From assembly GCA_026625625.1 (NCBI GenBank), contig CP113055.1, positions 1,304,501 through 1,368,500 of the forward strand: a DNA stretch of 64,000 nt. Direction: 5' to 3'. Below the pieces are notes generated by a model. The model had not been told where the DNA came from. It did no database searches and saw only the letters and a list, made by a program, of their open reading frames with translations. The stretch's first letter is position 1, and every line of letters begins with the position of its first letter. This document shows, piece by piece, positions 47,790 to 57,310 of this stretch. The stretch comes from Blastomonas sp. SL216 (GTDB taxonomy: Bacteria > Pseudomonadota > Alphaproteobacteria > Sphingomonadales > Sphingomonadaceae). Both the position numbers and the translations under genes were made by a program.

Positions 47790-49812
47790 AGCTTTCTCCT
47801 TTTTGTGTCTGACCAAGTCGCTTGAACAGATTCGCGATGGCCTCTTCCTGCCCCAATTCCTCAAGCTGCGATGTGAGTTGAACCACAGCCTCGTGATTTC
47901 CTGCCTCATGCGCGGCAACAAGCTCTGCAATACTCGTGCGCTCATTTTCGGGCCTGTCTGGCGCGGGCTCGAAAATGTCCACGGGCTTGGCGCGTCCCCT
48001 TAGCACGATCCGCCCCATCGGGCGATACCAGTCGAGGCCCGAGCGCTCGGCTGCCTCGCGGCTGACCAGCACGCGCGTGTCGAGATTCTTGTTCGCCGCC
48101 TCCAGCCGCGCTGCGGTGTTCATGCTGTCGCCGAACGCGGTATACTGGATGCGCCCCTCGCCCCCGAAATTGCCGACGATCGCCTCGCCGAAATGCACCC
48201 CCACCCGAGTACGTCCGATCGGCGGCACGCCTTCGGGCGCGGTCCGGCGGAAATCCTCGCCCGCCTCGTACATCGCCCAGGCCGCACGCACCGCGCGCTC
48301 GCCATCATCGGGAAAGCCGATCGGCGCACCCCAGAAGGCAACCACGGCATCACCGACGAACTTGTCGAGCGTACCGCCATATTGCAGCACGACATCGGCC
48401 AGCCGGTCGAGATAGTTGTTGAGCAGGAAGGCAACCATTTCCGGCTCGATGGCATGGGTGAGCTTGGTAAAGCCTTCCAGATCGGTGAAGACGCAGAAAA
48501 TCTCGCGCTTCTCGCCATGCAGTGCCAGCTTGTCGGGGTCCTTGAGGATTTCCGCCGCGACCGAGCGGGGCAGATATTTGCCCAGGGCGTTCTGCGCAAA
48601 GGCGCGCTGTTTCGATCCGATCACCCGCGCTGCCGCGCCGACCGAGGTATAGGCGAGCAGCCATCCCGTCGCCCAGCCGAAGCTTGGCAGGTTGAGCGTG
48701 TCGAACCCGGCATATTGCAGGATGAACGGCGCGGTCATGAAGAACAGGATCTGGGTGCCCAGCAGCAGGCCCATGATCCACGCGCGCGCCTGGCTGATCG
48801 CGGTGATGCAGCCGGCGATCACCACCGCCAGCGCCATGGTCCATAACGACCATTTGGGGAAGGAAAACGGCTTATCCTTGTCGAGCAGCTGCGACATCAT
48901 GTGCGCATGCACTTCCAGCCCGATCATTTGCGATTCGCCGGTCACGACATCGCCGATCCGGGTGAGCGGCGTATCGAATTTGTCGAAATCGACGAAATCG
49001 CCGCCGATCAGGATGTGGCGTCCCTTGACCTCGCTGGCGACGAACTCGGCGCTCGCTGGATCGGCAAACAGGTCGATCGGCAGCTTGTTGATCACCGGAC
49101 GGTCGGATGACAGCGGCAGGCGGAAGCGGATGGCGCCGCGATAATCGGCAAAGGCAGCGTCCGGCGGCGTCATCGCGCGCACCATGATCGGCGGCAGGTT
49201 TTTGGGCTGATCGGGCCAGCGCCGAGCAACACCATCGGAATCGGTGACCAGGCGGATGCTTGTCGGCCTGGTCTTGTCGGTGGTGACGTCCTTCAGAAAC
49301 TGTTCGAGAAACTGCTGCTGGCGGAACTGGATCGCCTCGGTATTGGTGGCGTTGCTGGCATAGGCGACATGCGTCGGCGTGTTCATGTTGCGCAGCGCGG
49401 TCTTGAGCGCCTCGTCATCATCCTGCGGCTGATCGAACAGGATATCGATGCCGATCGATTTGGCGCCCATCCTGTCGATATTGGTCAGCGCATTGGCCAG
49501 GATGGTGCGGTCGACCGGCGATCGCTGCCCGGTGTCGATCAGCGTATCGTCGGTATAGACGACCATCAGGATGCGCGGGTCCTGATCCACCTTCTTGGCG
49601 AAATTGGCCGCGCGCATGTCATACATCGCGTTCTCGGCATCGCCCAGCAGCGGCATTTCCGTGCTGTAGCGCGCCACCGCAACGGCAAAGACCAGAAAGC
49701 CCAGCGTGGCGAGAAGGCGCACCAGCCCCAGCTGGCGGATCAACCGTGTGGCCGACCGGCCCACCTCTTCGCGGCTGCTCGCCGCAGCAGCGGAATCTGC
49801 CTTGCTTGCCAT
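47776..49812 (-). CDS. CHASE2 domain-containing adenylate cyclase
   Basis: 678 residues. An N-terminal membrane helix (LVRLLATLGFLVFAVAVARY) is followed by an extracytoplasmic CHASE2 sensor (~70-340) and three membrane helices (WSLWTMALAVVIAGCIT, AWIMGLLLGTQILFFMTAPFIL, WATGWLLAYTSVGAAARVIG). A class III cyclase domain ends it: metal-binding Asp in FCVFTDLEGFTKL and DKFVGDAVVAFWG, Lys in TLDKFVGD, and FGDSMNTAARLEAANK. It should make cAMP in response to a periplasmic signal. ATG 49812 is chosen; a secreted partner gene overlaps its 3' end. Confidence 0.9.
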   Translation of the reverse strand: MASKADSAAAASSREEVGRSATRLIRQLGLVRLLATLGFLVFAVAVARYSTEMPLLGDAENAMYDMRAANFAKKVDQDPRILMVVYTDDTLIDTGQRSPVDRTILANALTNIDRMGAKSIGIDILFDQPQDDDEALKTALRNMNTPTHVAYASNATNTEAIQFRQQQFLEQFLKDVTTDKTRPTSIRLVTDSDGVARRWPDQPKNLPPIMVRAMTPPDAAFADYRGAIRFRLPLSSDRPVINKLPIDLFADPASAEFVASEVKGRHILIGGDFVDFDKFDTPLTRIGDVVTGESQMIGLEVHAHMMSQLLDKDKPFSFPKWSLWTMALAVVIAGCITAISQARAWIMGLLLGTQILFFMTAPFILQYAGFDTLNLPSFGWATGWLLAYTSVGAAARVIGSKQRAFAQNALGKYLPRSVAAEILKDPDKLALHGEKREIFCVFTDLEGFTKLTHAIEPEMVAFLLNNYLDRLADVVLQYGGTLDKFVGDAVVAFWGAPIGFPDDGERAVRAAWAMYEAGEDFRRTAPEGVPPIGRTRVGVHFGEAIVGNFGGEGRIQYTAFGDSMNTAARLEAANKNLDTRVLVSREAAERSGLDWYRPMGRIVLRGRAKPVDIFEPAPDRPENERTSIAELVAAHEAGNHEAVVQLTSQLEELGQEEAIANLFKRLGQTQKGESYVLG

Positions 49813-50140
49813 GATGTCAGCTATTGCCCCCCGGCCCATGACACACGCTGCATGCAGGCGCGGCAGATGCCGGACCCAACGCGGGCATGCCGCAACCGCC
49901 TGGCGAGCGCGTCGTCGCCGCTTGCTGCCAGCCCGGTCCAGTCCAAAGCATCGTCGCACCCCTTGCCATCGCCGCCCCCAAGCCGCGATACGTCAAAATT
50001 CAATCCTCGGTGCGACCCGGAGAGGATTCGTTTCGCTAAGCTATAGTCTGCCGATAACGGGCTGACCAGTTGCCGCCGCCGGTTTGCCTGCGATTATACA
50101 TGAGCAGGCTGAACCGGCGATGGCTGCTTTGCCGCGGTGG
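49813..50140. other. 328-base gap between cyclase and nitroreductase genes
   Basis: This region precedes the cyclase gene (minus strand) and follows the nitroreductase stop. A possible -10 element reading TATAGC on the minus strand lies near 50041-50046. An open frame of 60 codons from a TTG (50003-49821, minus strand) is present and ends 8 bases before the cyclase start; it has a Cys pair (ICRACM) but no family support. I do not call it a gene. Confidence 0.35.
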
Positions 50141-50812
50141 TCAGAAGCCCCGGAACTGAATAGCATCGTCGATACTGACGCGCGGCACGGGGAAGCCGTT
50201 GATCGGCGCATCAGGGTCGCGATAGCCCACGGCCATGCCGGTGAAGAAGATGAACTCGTCACCAATGCCCAGCAGCTCGCGCATATAGGTGCCGTACATC
50301 GCCCAGATTTCCTGCGGGCAGCTGTCCAGACCCGCCTCGCGCAGCAGCAGCATCACCGTCTGCAGCCACATGCCCATGTCCGACCATTGCGGCTGGCCCA
50401 TATAGGTGCGACAATAGGTGAAGATCTGCACCGGCGCGCCGAAGCTGTCCCAATTGGCCATCATCTGCTTGACCCGGCCCGCGCCATCCTCGCGCCCGAT
50501 GCCCAGCGCGCCGAACATCGCCTCGCCCACCGCGCGGCGCTGCTGCTCGTAGCGGCCCTCCAGGCCTTCGGGATAGATGGGATATTCCATCCCCTCGCCC
50601 ATCGGCGCGGTCGCAGCCTTGGCCTTGATCTTGGCGGTCAGGTCGGCGAGCGGCTCGCCGGTCAGCACGATCGCATTCCAGGGCTGGGTGTTGCCGCCCG
50701 AAGGCGAACGCTGCGCCTTGGTCAGGATTTCACGGATCATGTCCAGCGGCACCGGATCGGGCCGGAACTGACGGACGGAACGACGGGTGGCAACGGCTTC
50801 GGATACGTTCAA
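50141..50812 (-). CDS. Nitroreductase family FMN-dependent oxidoreductase
   Basis: 223 residues, start TTG at 50810-50812 with GGGGAGA upstream. Seen: N-terminal FMN-binding ATRRSVRQFRPDPV and SPSGGNTQPWNAIV, a middle helical segment, DSCPQEIWAMYGTYMRELLG and the C-terminal GYRDPDAPINGFP. The family reduces nitro compounds, quinones or flavins with NAD(P)H; substrate unknown. It lies 70 bases downstream of cobT on the same strand. Some family members (BluB) act in cobalamin lower-ligand synthesis, but BluB-specific features are not visible. Confidence 0.88.
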   Translation of the reverse strand: MNVSEAVATRRSVRQFRPDPVPLDMIREILTKAQRSPSGGNTQPWNAIVLTGEPLADLTAKIKAKAATAPMGEGMEYPIYPEGLEGRYEQQRRAVGEAMFGALGIGREDGAGRVKQMMANWDSFGAPVQIFTYCRTYMGQPQWSDMGMWLQTVMLLLREAGLDSCPQEIWAMYGTYMRELLGIGDEFIFFTGMAVGYRDPDAPINGFPVPRVSIDDAIQFRGF

Positions 50813-50882
50813 GGCGGATCTCCCCTGCGAGATGAATTTAATCGCGTGGTTAAGGCGTTGTCCGGACCTTGGCAAGCCAAGC

Positions 50883-52706
50883 TTATTCGTCGTCGAACAA
50901 CCCTGCCAGCTGCTCCACCATCGTGCCGCCCAGCTGCTCGGCATCCATGATCGTCACCGCGCGCCGGTAATAGCGGGTCACGTCATGGCCGATGCCGATG
51001 GCGATCAGCTGCACGGGCGACATTTTCTCGATCCAGTCGATGACCTTGCGCAGATGCTGCTCCAGATACGCGCCGTGATTGACCGACAGCGTCGAGTCAT
51101 CGACCGGCGCGCCGTCCGAGATCACCATCAGGATGCGCCGCTCCTCATGCCGCGCGATCAGGCGGTTGTGCGCCCAGAGCAGCGCCTCGCCGTCGATATT
51201 CTCCTTGAGCAGCCCCTCGCGCATCATCAGGCCCAGATTCTTGCGCGCGCGCCGCCAGGGCTCATCGGCCTTCTTGTAGACGATGTGCCGAAGATCGTTG
51301 AGGCGGCCGGGAAGCTGCGGGCGGCCATGCGCCAGCCAGTCCTCGCGGCACTGCCCGCCCTTCCACGCCTTGGTGGTAAAGCCCAGGATCTCGGTCTTCA
51401 CACCGCAGCGTTCGAGCGTGCGCGCCATGATATCCGCGCTGATCGCCGCGATGCTGATCGGGCGACCGCGCATCGACCCGGAATTGTCAATCAGCAGCGT
51501 GACGACGGTGTCGCGGAATTCGGTATCGCGCTCGATCTTGTACGATAGCGAATGGCCGGGCGCGACGACAACGCGGGCAAGCCGCGCGGCATCGAGCATG
51601 CCCTCTTCCTGGTCGAAGTCCCAGCTGCGGCTCTGCTGCGCCATCAGGCGGCGCTGCAACCGGTTGGCGAGCTTGGTCACGGCGCCCTGCAGATGCGCCA
51701 GCTGCTGGTCCAGATAGGCGCGCAGCCGCAGCAGCTCGTCCTCGTCGCACAAATCGGTGGCCTCGACGATCTCGTCGAACCGCGTGGTCCAGGCCTTGTA
51801 CTCGAAATCATTGGGCAGATCGGTCCACGGGCGATTGGGCCGCGTCGGCATCATGCCATCGTCGCCCATCTCGCCGGGGTCGCCATCGTCCCCCTGCTCC
51901 ATCTCGCCTTCGGTCTCGGACTGGTCGCCGTCCTCGTTCTCGCCGGTCTGTTCCTCGCCGCGCGCCTCGGTCTGGCCCTGGTCGGATCCGTCTTGCTCGC
52001 CTTCCTGATCCTCCGGCTCGCCCTGTTCGGACGAATCGTCATCATCGCCGTCGTCCTGGCTGTCCTCTTCGTCCATCTGGCCTTCGGTCAGCTCCAGATG
52101 CTCGAGCAACCGGTTGGCGAGCGCGGCAAACCCCGCCTGGTCGTCGAGCGACATCGCCAGATTGTCGATATCCTCGCCGCCCTTGGACTCGATCCATTCG
52201 CGGACCAGATTGACTCCGGCCACGCTGTCTTCGGGCATCGCCTTGCCGGTCAGCCGCTCGCGCACGATCAGCCCCAGAGCGGTCGAGATCGGCACCTCAT
52301 CGGCGCGTGTCGCGCGCACGATCGGGTCGGAGCGCATGCGCATCTCCAGCGCCGCATCCAGATTGGCGCCAAGGCCGCTCATCGAGCGGCTTCCCAGCGC
52401 TTCGATCCGCACCTGCTCGACCGCATCGAACGCCGCACGCGCCACCGCTTCGCGCGGGGCACTGGCATTATGCTGGGCCGGATTATGGTGTTTCAACCGC
52501 AGCGCATACAGATCCGCGAAGCCGCGCGCTTCGGCGACCTGATCGGCCGGCAGCTTGCGTCCCGGCATCGGCACGCGCAGCTTGCTGCCCGATTGCGACG
52601 GCGGATCGGCGGTGAACGCGACCTCGATTTCGGGCTGGCTGGCAATGGCCCGCGCGGTCCCGGCCAGCACATTCTTGAGATCGTCGAGCGGAGTGCGATT
52701 GGTCAT
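50883..52706 (-). CDS. cobT: Cobaltochelatase subunit CobT
   Basis: VWA-type subunit of the aerobic CobNST cobalt chelatase. 607 residues: helical N-terminal part, a very acidic Glu/Asp/Gln-rich linker (~210-290), and a C-terminal VWA domain with the MIDAS motif [26 protein letters not shown] and [13 protein letters not shown]. Its AAA+ partner gene cobS lies about 2.8 kb away on the same strand, with pbp1A-hepT-mntA between. The large subunit CobN is not in the window, so the pair may also serve as a MoxR-VWA-like chaperone (inference). Confidence 0.93.
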   Translation of the reverse strand: MTNRTPLDDLKNVLAGTARAIASQPEIEVAFTADPPSQSGSKLRVPMPGRKLPADQVAEARGFADLYALRLKHHNPAQHNASAPREAVARAAFDAVEQVRIEALGSRSMSGLGANLDAALEMRMRSDPIVRATRADEVPISTALGLIVRERLTGKAMPEDSVAGVNLVREWIESKGGEDIDNLAMSLDDQAGFAALANRLLEHLELTEGQMDEEDSQDDGDDDDSSEQGEPEDQEGEQDGSDQGQTEARGEEQTGENEDGDQSETEGEMEQGDDGDPGEMGDDGMMPTRPNRPWTDLPNDFEYKAWTTRFDEIVEATDLCDEDELLRLRAYLDQQLAHLQGAVTKLANRLQRRLMAQQSRSWDFDQEEGMLDAARLARVVVAPGHSLSYKIERDTEFRDTVVTLLIDNSGSMRGRPISIAAISADIMARTLERCGVKTEILGFTTKAWKGGQCREDWLAHGRPQLPGRLNDLRHIVYKKADEPWRRARKNLGLMMREGLLKENIDGEALLWAHNRLIARHEERRILMVISDGAPVDDSTLSVNHGAYLEQHLRKVIDWIEKMSPVQLIAIGIGHDVTRYYRRAVTIMDAEQLGGTMVEQLAGLFDDE

Positions 52707-52755
52707 CCGCTATCGCTGAAGGGGGGCGCTGCCAATGTCAAGCGATGGGCTTGCG

Positions 52756-54861
52756 CTATTGCGGCGGATCGGTCGGAGGTGGCCGCTGGCGCTGCACATT
52801 TGCCCCGCTGCCATCGACTGTCACCTCCACTGGCGCTCCGCCCACATCGCCCGAAATGGTCAGCCCCTCGGGCGTCACGCGGACATTTGCACCACCCAGC
52901 TCGGCGGTGATTTCGCCTTCGAGAACGGGGCCGACCGCCGGATCGGGATCGACCTCCTCGGGCGGTGCAGCGGGAGCGGCGCGGCGCGGCGGAACGGCAC
53001 CGCGCACGGCCTCGCCCATGAACTGGCGCCAGATGCGCGCGGGCAGACCGCCACCGCGAATGCCCTGCATCGGGCTGTTGTCGTCATTGCCGATCCACAC
53101 GCCGACGACCAGATCGCCGGCATAGCCGATGAACAGCGCATCGCGATTGTCCTGGCTGGTGCCGGTCTTGCCGAAATTGGGGATGTTGAGGCTCGCCGCG
53201 CGGCCCGTGCCGCGGTTGACGGCGGCGCGCAGCATGTCCTGCATCTGTTCGTGCACACGGGTGGAATAGCTGTCCGGTCCATCGACCAGCCATTCGATCC
53301 AGCCCTGCTCCTCGCGCTTGAAGGCATGCGGTTCGACCGGCCATTTGTTGCTCGCTACTCCGGCAAAGGCTGCCGTCATCTCCAGCAGCGTCGCGCTGCC
53401 GCTGCCCAGCGCCAGGCTGGGATCGCCTTCGGTAAACGGCCCCTTCAGGCCCAATTGGGTCGCCTGCTTGATCACCTTCTCGCTGCCCACCTTCTGGAAC
53501 AGCCGGACAGAGGCGACATTGCTCGAATGGACGAACGCCTCTTCCAAGCTGATGACGCCGCGATAGCGGTCGCCGGCATTGCGCGGGCGGTAGGTTCCGG
53601 TGGTGATCGGCGAATCCTCGACCACCGAGTTCGGCTCCATCCCCGCCTCCAGCGCGGCGAGCCAGACGAACAGCTTGAAGGTGGAGCCGGGCTGGCGGCG
53701 CGCCTGGGTGGCACGGTTGAACGGCGAGGCATCGTGGCTCTTGCCGCCGACCATCGCCACGACCTCGCCGTTGGTGCGCATCGCGACCAGGGCGATCTGC
53801 GCCTTGCCCAGCCCGGAGCGCGCGACAATTCGCTCGGCAGCGCGCTGCAGCCGCGCATCGAGCGTCGTCGTCAGCGTCAGGCGGCTGTGCGACATCTCGG
53901 TCAGTGCCCGGGCCTGCGGCATCGCCCAATCGGCAAAATAGGTGCCATTGGCCAGCTTGGGCCGCTCATGGACATCAAGCCGCGGCTGCGGCAGCGCGTC
54001 GGCCTCCTGCTGGGTCAGATAGCCCGCATCGACCATCGCCGCGCGCACCATGGCGGCGCGCTTGCTGGCCCCCTGCCAGTTGCGCGTCGGCGCAAAGCGC
54101 GAGGGTGCCTGCACCAACCCGGCGAGCAGGATCGCCTGTTCGGGCTTCAGCTTTTCCGGCTGGCGATAGAAATAGTGCAGCGAGGCCGCGCGCAGGCCGT
54201 ACACATTGTCGCCGAAATAGGCGTTGGAAAGATAGCGCCCCAGAATCTCGTCCTTGGTCAGCCAGGCCTCCAGCCAGAAGGCGATCAGCATCTCGCGCAG
54301 CTTGCGCGTCAGGCTGCGTTCGGGGGTAAGGAAGCTGATCTTGGCAAGCTGCTGCGTGATCGTGCTGCCACCCTGGACGCTGCTGCCCGAGACATTGGCC
54401 CAAAGCGCACGCGCCAGCCCGCGCGGATCGATGCCCCAATGCGTGTAGAACCGCCGATCCTCGATCGCCAGAAACGCTTGCGTGACATGCGGCGGCAGCC
54501 TGTCGACCACAACCGGCTCTTCCACCACCGCGCCGCTGCGCGCGATCGGCGTGCCATCGGCGGCCAGCAGCGTGATTTCGGGCGGCGCGATCGGTTCGAG
54601 CGACTTGGACAGTGGTGCGGTGATCGCCAGCCAGGCGAGCAGGATCAGGAACAGCACAAAGCCCGCAGCCATGGCCCGCTTGGCCCACCACCAGCGCGTG
54701 CGCGGCGGCTTGATAGGCTCGGGCGCAGGCGCGCTGACGTCGGCAGGATCAAGCCACGGATTACGCGCCTCGCCCAGCCCCGGCGGCGGCCATGGCGCAT
54801 CGGCAGCAGAAGCTCCGCCTCCCCCAAAACGTCCCGATCCGAATCGCAGTTTCTTGAACAC
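52756..54861 (-). CDS. Class A penicillin-binding protein (PBP1A family)
   Basis: Bifunctional glycosyltransferase/transpeptidase. 701 residues: Pro-rich cytosolic tail, a membrane anchor (MAAGFVLFLILLAWLAITAPL), GT51 domain with IEDRRFYTHWGID, GGSTITQQLAK and RKLREMLIAFWLE, and transpeptidase motifs SXXK in GSTFK, SSN (HSSNVAS) and KTGTS. A C-terminal low-complexity part follows (AAPPEEVDPDPAVG..., then RVTPEGLTISGD). It is 700 residues, shorter than E. coli PBP1A. Its start lies 44 bases from the hepT stop. Confidence 0.92.
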   Translation of the reverse strand: MFKKLRFGSGRFGGGGASAADAPWPPPGLGEARNPWLDPADVSAPAPEPIKPPRTRWWWAKRAMAAGFVLFLILLAWLAITAPLSKSLEPIAPPEITLLAADGTPIARSGAVVEEPVVVDRLPPHVTQAFLAIEDRRFYTHWGIDPRGLARALWANVSGSSVQGGSTITQQLAKISFLTPERSLTRKLREMLIAFWLEAWLTKDEILGRYLSNAYFGDNVYGLRAASLHYFYRQPEKLKPEQAILLAGLVQAPSRFAPTRNWQGASKRAAMVRAAMVDAGYLTQQEADALPQPRLDVHERPKLANGTYFADWAMPQARALTEMSHSRLTLTTTLDARLQRAAERIVARSGLGKAQIALVAMRTNGEVVAMVGGKSHDASPFNRATQARRQPGSTFKLFVWLAALEAGMEPNSVVEDSPITTGTYRPRNAGDRYRGVISLEEAFVHSSNVASVRLFQKVGSEKVIKQATQLGLKGPFTEGDPSLALGSGSATLLEMTAAFAGVASNKWPVEPHAFKREEQGWIEWLVDGPDSYSTRVHEQMQDMLRAAVNRGTGRAASLNIPNFGKTGTSQDNRDALFIGYAGDLVVGVWIGNDDNSPMQGIRGGGLPARIWRQFMGEAVRGAVPPRRAAPAAPPEEVDPDPAVGPVLEGEITAELGGANVRVTPEGLTISGDVGGAPVEVTVDGSGANVQRQRPPPTDPPQ

Positions 54862-54888
54862 AGCAGGTGTGTTATATGATTATGACAG

Positions 54889-54900
54889 CACTAGCTAGTG
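54889..54900. promoter_or_regulatory. Perfect 12-base palindrome before the PBP gene
   Basis: CACTAGCTAGTG lies 28-39 bases upstream of the class A PBP start and 6 bases past the hepT stop. It contains two CTAG tetramers, usually rare in bacteria. It could be an operator of the PBP gene or part of the hepT 3' end. Confidence 0.45.
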
Positions 54901-54905
54901 CGGCT

Positions 54906-55247
54906 TCATTGCTGCAACGCTGCACGACAGCGTTCTACAAGCCTCGGCACATCGTAAACGGCTGCTGCGTACAATATTTCATGATCGATCATGTCGTATT
55001 CTTGCCTCAACCTGTTACCCAAGCCCCTCAAGGCATGGAATGGCACTTCCGGGGCGATGGCTGCCATGCGTTCTTCGCCCACCCTTATGACAGCTTCAGT
55101 TATCCGCTGCAGGCAACGCTCGATGGCATCGACAGTGATGCGGCTTGCCGCAAAATGCTGAAAGTCCATGCCGTTCAGATATTCGGCTACGAAACCCGCA
55201 TTTTCCACGATATCGAGCAGGGTGTCGTGCTCGCGATCAGAAGACAT
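54906..55247 (-). CDS. hepT: HepT-like toxin (DUF86) of a type VII TA pair
   Basis: 113-residue all-helical DUF86/HEPN-fold protein. In HepT toxins the RNase site includes a HxY element near the C-terminus. Here the corresponding segment is GLGNRLRQEYDMIDHEILY, with Gln82 where related proteins have His before the xTyr (Tyr84 is kept). The toxin may be inactive, altered, or the residue may be tolerated. Start ATG at 55245-55247 is inside the 3' end of mntA (11-base overlap), typical of HepT-MntA pairs. Confidence 0.82.
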   Translation of the reverse strand: MSSDREHDTLLDIVENAGFVAEYLNGMDFQHFAASRITVDAIERCLQRITEAVIRVGEERMAAIAPEVPFHALRGLGNRLRQEYDMIDHEILYAAAVYDVPRLVERCRAALQQ

Positions 55248-55533
55248 GAACACGATCCCGATCAATCGCGATCTGCATGCGCGGCTTGCGAGCAGGCTCG
55301 GCGACAAGATCGACGTTCGTGGTCAGAATTTCCTCCAACCGATCGGCGATCAGGGCATATTGAAAAATTCCCACCCTGGCTGCTGATGCGAAGCGCGCAG
55401 CAAGATCAATATCGGATTGTGGCCCTGCTTCGCCGCGTGCGGTAGAGCCGAACAGCGACAGCCGTTCGACGCCCAACGCACGAAGCTCGGCTTCATGGGC
55501 CTTCAGTCTTGCAATGGCAGTCGCCTTGTCCAT
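55237..55533 (-). CDS. mntA: MntA-like nucleotidyltransferase antitoxin
   Basis: 98-residue minimal nucleotidyltransferase. Seen: GS motif with the GSX10DXD spacing (Gly29-Ser30 in SLFGSTARGE, Asp41 and Asp43 in QSDIDL) and a third Asp75 in TTNVDLV. In the MntA-HepT system the MNT antitoxin blocks HepT by adding AMP to a tyrosine near its HEPN active site. ATG 55533 is used. It precedes hepT with an 11-base overlap and follows cobS by 14 bases. Confidence 0.85.
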   Translation of the reverse strand: MDKATAIARLKAHEAELRALGVERLSLFGSTARGEAGPQSDIDLAARFASAARVGIFQYALIADRLEEILTTNVDLVAEPARKPRMQIAIDRDRVHVF

Positions 55534-55547
55534 CGCTTCCCCGCAGC

Positions 55548-56540
55548 TCACCCCCGACCGATGATGCTCTCCGGCAGGTCCTCGCCGAATACGCGCTGGT
55601 AATATTCCGCCACCAGCATCCGCTCTGCCTCGTCGCACTTGTTGAGGAACGACAGGCGGAAGGCGAAGCCGATATTGTGGAAGATCGCGGTATTCTGGGC
55701 CCAGCTGATTACGGTACGCGGGCTCATCACCGTCGAGATATCGCCGTTGATAAAGCCCTGGCGGGTCAGATCGGCCACCTTGACCATGTTCTTGACCACC
55801 TGCGGATCGGTTTCGCCGACCTTGGCCAGCACCACCTTGGCTTCAGTTTCGGCGGGCAGATAATTGAGCGTGCACACGATGTTCCAGCGGTCCATCTGGC
55901 CCTGGTTGATCTGCTGCGTTCCATGATACAGCCCGCTGGTGTCGCCCAGGCCCACGGTGTTCGCGGTAGCGAACAGGCGGAAATAGGGGTTCGGACGGAT
56001 CACGCGGTTCTGATCGAGCAGGGTCAGCTTGCCTTCGGTCTCGAGCACGCGCTGGATCACGAACATCACATCGGGGCGACCCGCGTCATATTCGTCGAAC
56101 ACCAGAGCGGTCGGCGTCTGCAGCGCCCAGGGCAGAAGGCCTTCGCGGAACTCGGTCACCTGCTTGCCGTCGCGCAGCACGATGGCGTCGCGGCCGACCA
56201 GATCGATACGGCTGATATGCGCATCGAGATTGATGCGGATGCACGGCCAGTTGAGGCGCGCGGCAATCTGTTCGATATGCGTCGACTTGCCCGTACCGTG
56301 ATAGCCCTGCACCATCACGCGGCGATTGTGCGCAAAGCCCGCCAGCACCGCGAGCGTGGTTTCCGGGTCGAACACATAGGACGGATCAAGATCGGGCACG
56401 CGCTCATCCGCTTCGCTGAACGCGGGCACCTGCATGTCGATATCGACACCGAACACCTCGCGCGCATCGACCATCTTGTCGGGCGCATCGAGCAGGGTGC
56501 CATCGCGGCTATCGGGCTGGGTGTTCGAAATATCGGTCAT
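55548..56540 (-). CDS. cobS: Cobaltochelatase AAA+ subunit CobS
   Basis: MoxR-class AAA+ ATPase that with CobT and CobN inserts cobalt into hydrogenobyrinic acid a,c-diamide in aerobic cobalamin synthesis. 330 residues: Walker [18 protein letters not shown], Walker [16 protein letters not shown], sensor region [19 protein letters not shown] and a C-terminal lid domain. The start ATG at 56538-56540 fits the family. In related genomes bolA, a J-protein gene, cobS and cobT form a conserved block; here the block is interrupted by mntA-hepT and the PBP gene. Confidence 0.94.
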   Translation of the reverse strand: MTDISNTQPDSRDGTLLDAPDKMVDAREVFGVDIDMQVPAFSEADERVPDLDPSYVFDPETTLAVLAGFAHNRRVMVQGYHGTGKSTHIEQIAARLNWPCIRINLDAHISRIDLVGRDAIVLRDGKQVTEFREGLLPWALQTPTALVFDEYDAGRPDVMFVIQRVLETEGKLTLLDQNRVIRPNPYFRLFATANTVGLGDTSGLYHGTQQINQGQMDRWNIVCTLNYLPAETEAKVVLAKVGETDPQVVKNMVKVADLTRQGFINGDISTVMSPRTVISWAQNTAIFHNIGFAFRLSFLNKCDEAERMLVAEYYQRVFGEDLPESIIGRG

Positions 56541-56593
56541 GGCAAAATCCGGTGTTGCGAGGTCGTCTGGGGGCTCCCCGCCCGATCGCATGA

Positions 56594-57244
56594 TCAGGCG
56601 AAGGCGGCAAGTTTGCGCAAGTGCGTATAGGCGGCGATGACCTCCTGCAAGGCTTTCTCGTGGCTTCGGTCGCCGCCATTGCGATCAGGGTGATAAGTGC
56701 GCACCAGCTGCGAATAGGCCTTGCGGATGGTCGTGCGCGTTGCATCCGCGCCAAGCCCTAGCGTCCGCAGCGCATTCTGGTCGGCTGCCGAAAGGCCGCG
56801 CTGCTGCGCGCGGGCGGAATCGGCAGCAGCGCGCGCACGATCAGCCATGTTCTGGCGGAAGCGCGCGCCGATGGCGTCGAGCGGATCGGCAAAATCGCTC
56901 CATCGCGGAGTCTGGCCCGCGCCCGCGGCAAAGGCGCGCGTCTCGCGGTCCCAGCCGGCGGTCGGGCGCTGCGCCTGATAGATTTCCTCGGCGGTCATTC
57001 CGGCGAAGAAATTGTACCGCTCGTTGAATTCGCGGATATGCTCGAGGCAGAACCAGCGATAGCGGCCCGGCCCGTCAAAGCGCGAGCCATGGCGCGATTC
57101 TTCTGCCGGAGGAGCGCGGAACTCCCCCTCTTCCGGGCAATCGGCCCAGTCACAGCGCCGCCCGGTATTTTCCACCCGGCCATGAAAACGGGTGCGTCTG
57201 CGCGCACCGCCGCCATCCCGCCCCGTGTCGCCACTGTCTGCCAA
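56594..57244 (-). CDS. J-domain co-chaperone with N-terminal zinc-binding part
   Basis: About 216 residues. The C-terminal ~55 residues are a J domain ([33 protein letters not shown], in parts) with the HPD signature needed to stimulate DnaK ATPase. Upstream are paired cysteines ([14 protein letters not shown] and [13 protein letters not shown]) that look like a small zinc site. The J domain at the C-terminus reverses the DnaJ order. The start is uncertain; TTG at 57242-57244 is a guess, because the longer frame is antisense to bolA. It lies 53 bases upstream of cobS, probably one transcript. Confidence 0.8.
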   Translation of the reverse strand: MADSGDTGRDGGGARRRTRFHGRVENTGRRCDWADCPEEGEFRAPPAEESRHGSRFDGPGRYRWFCLEHIREFNERYNFFAGMTAEEIYQAQRPTAGWDRETRAFAAGAGQTPRWSDFADPLDAIGARFRQNMADRARAAADSARAQQRGLSAADQNALRTLGLGADATRTTIRKAYSQLVRTYHPDRNGGDRSHEKALQEVIAAYTHLRKLAAFA

Positions 57245-57310
57245 GACCTGATGCCATTCCCTGAGTACGCCGCCTCGCCATCGGGCGGAAAGCGGCCTAT
57301 ATAGGTGCGC

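Noticed and set aside
49821-50003. 60-codon frame before the cyclase gene
   Set aside because: TTG start with poor RBS spacing, no homology and ordinary GC3; kept only as a note in the gap entry.
50838-50853. TTAA-N8-TTAA as a CtrA box
   Set aside because: CtrA sites need a 7-base spacer (TTAA-N7-TTAA); the spacing is 8 and no C/G flanks fit.
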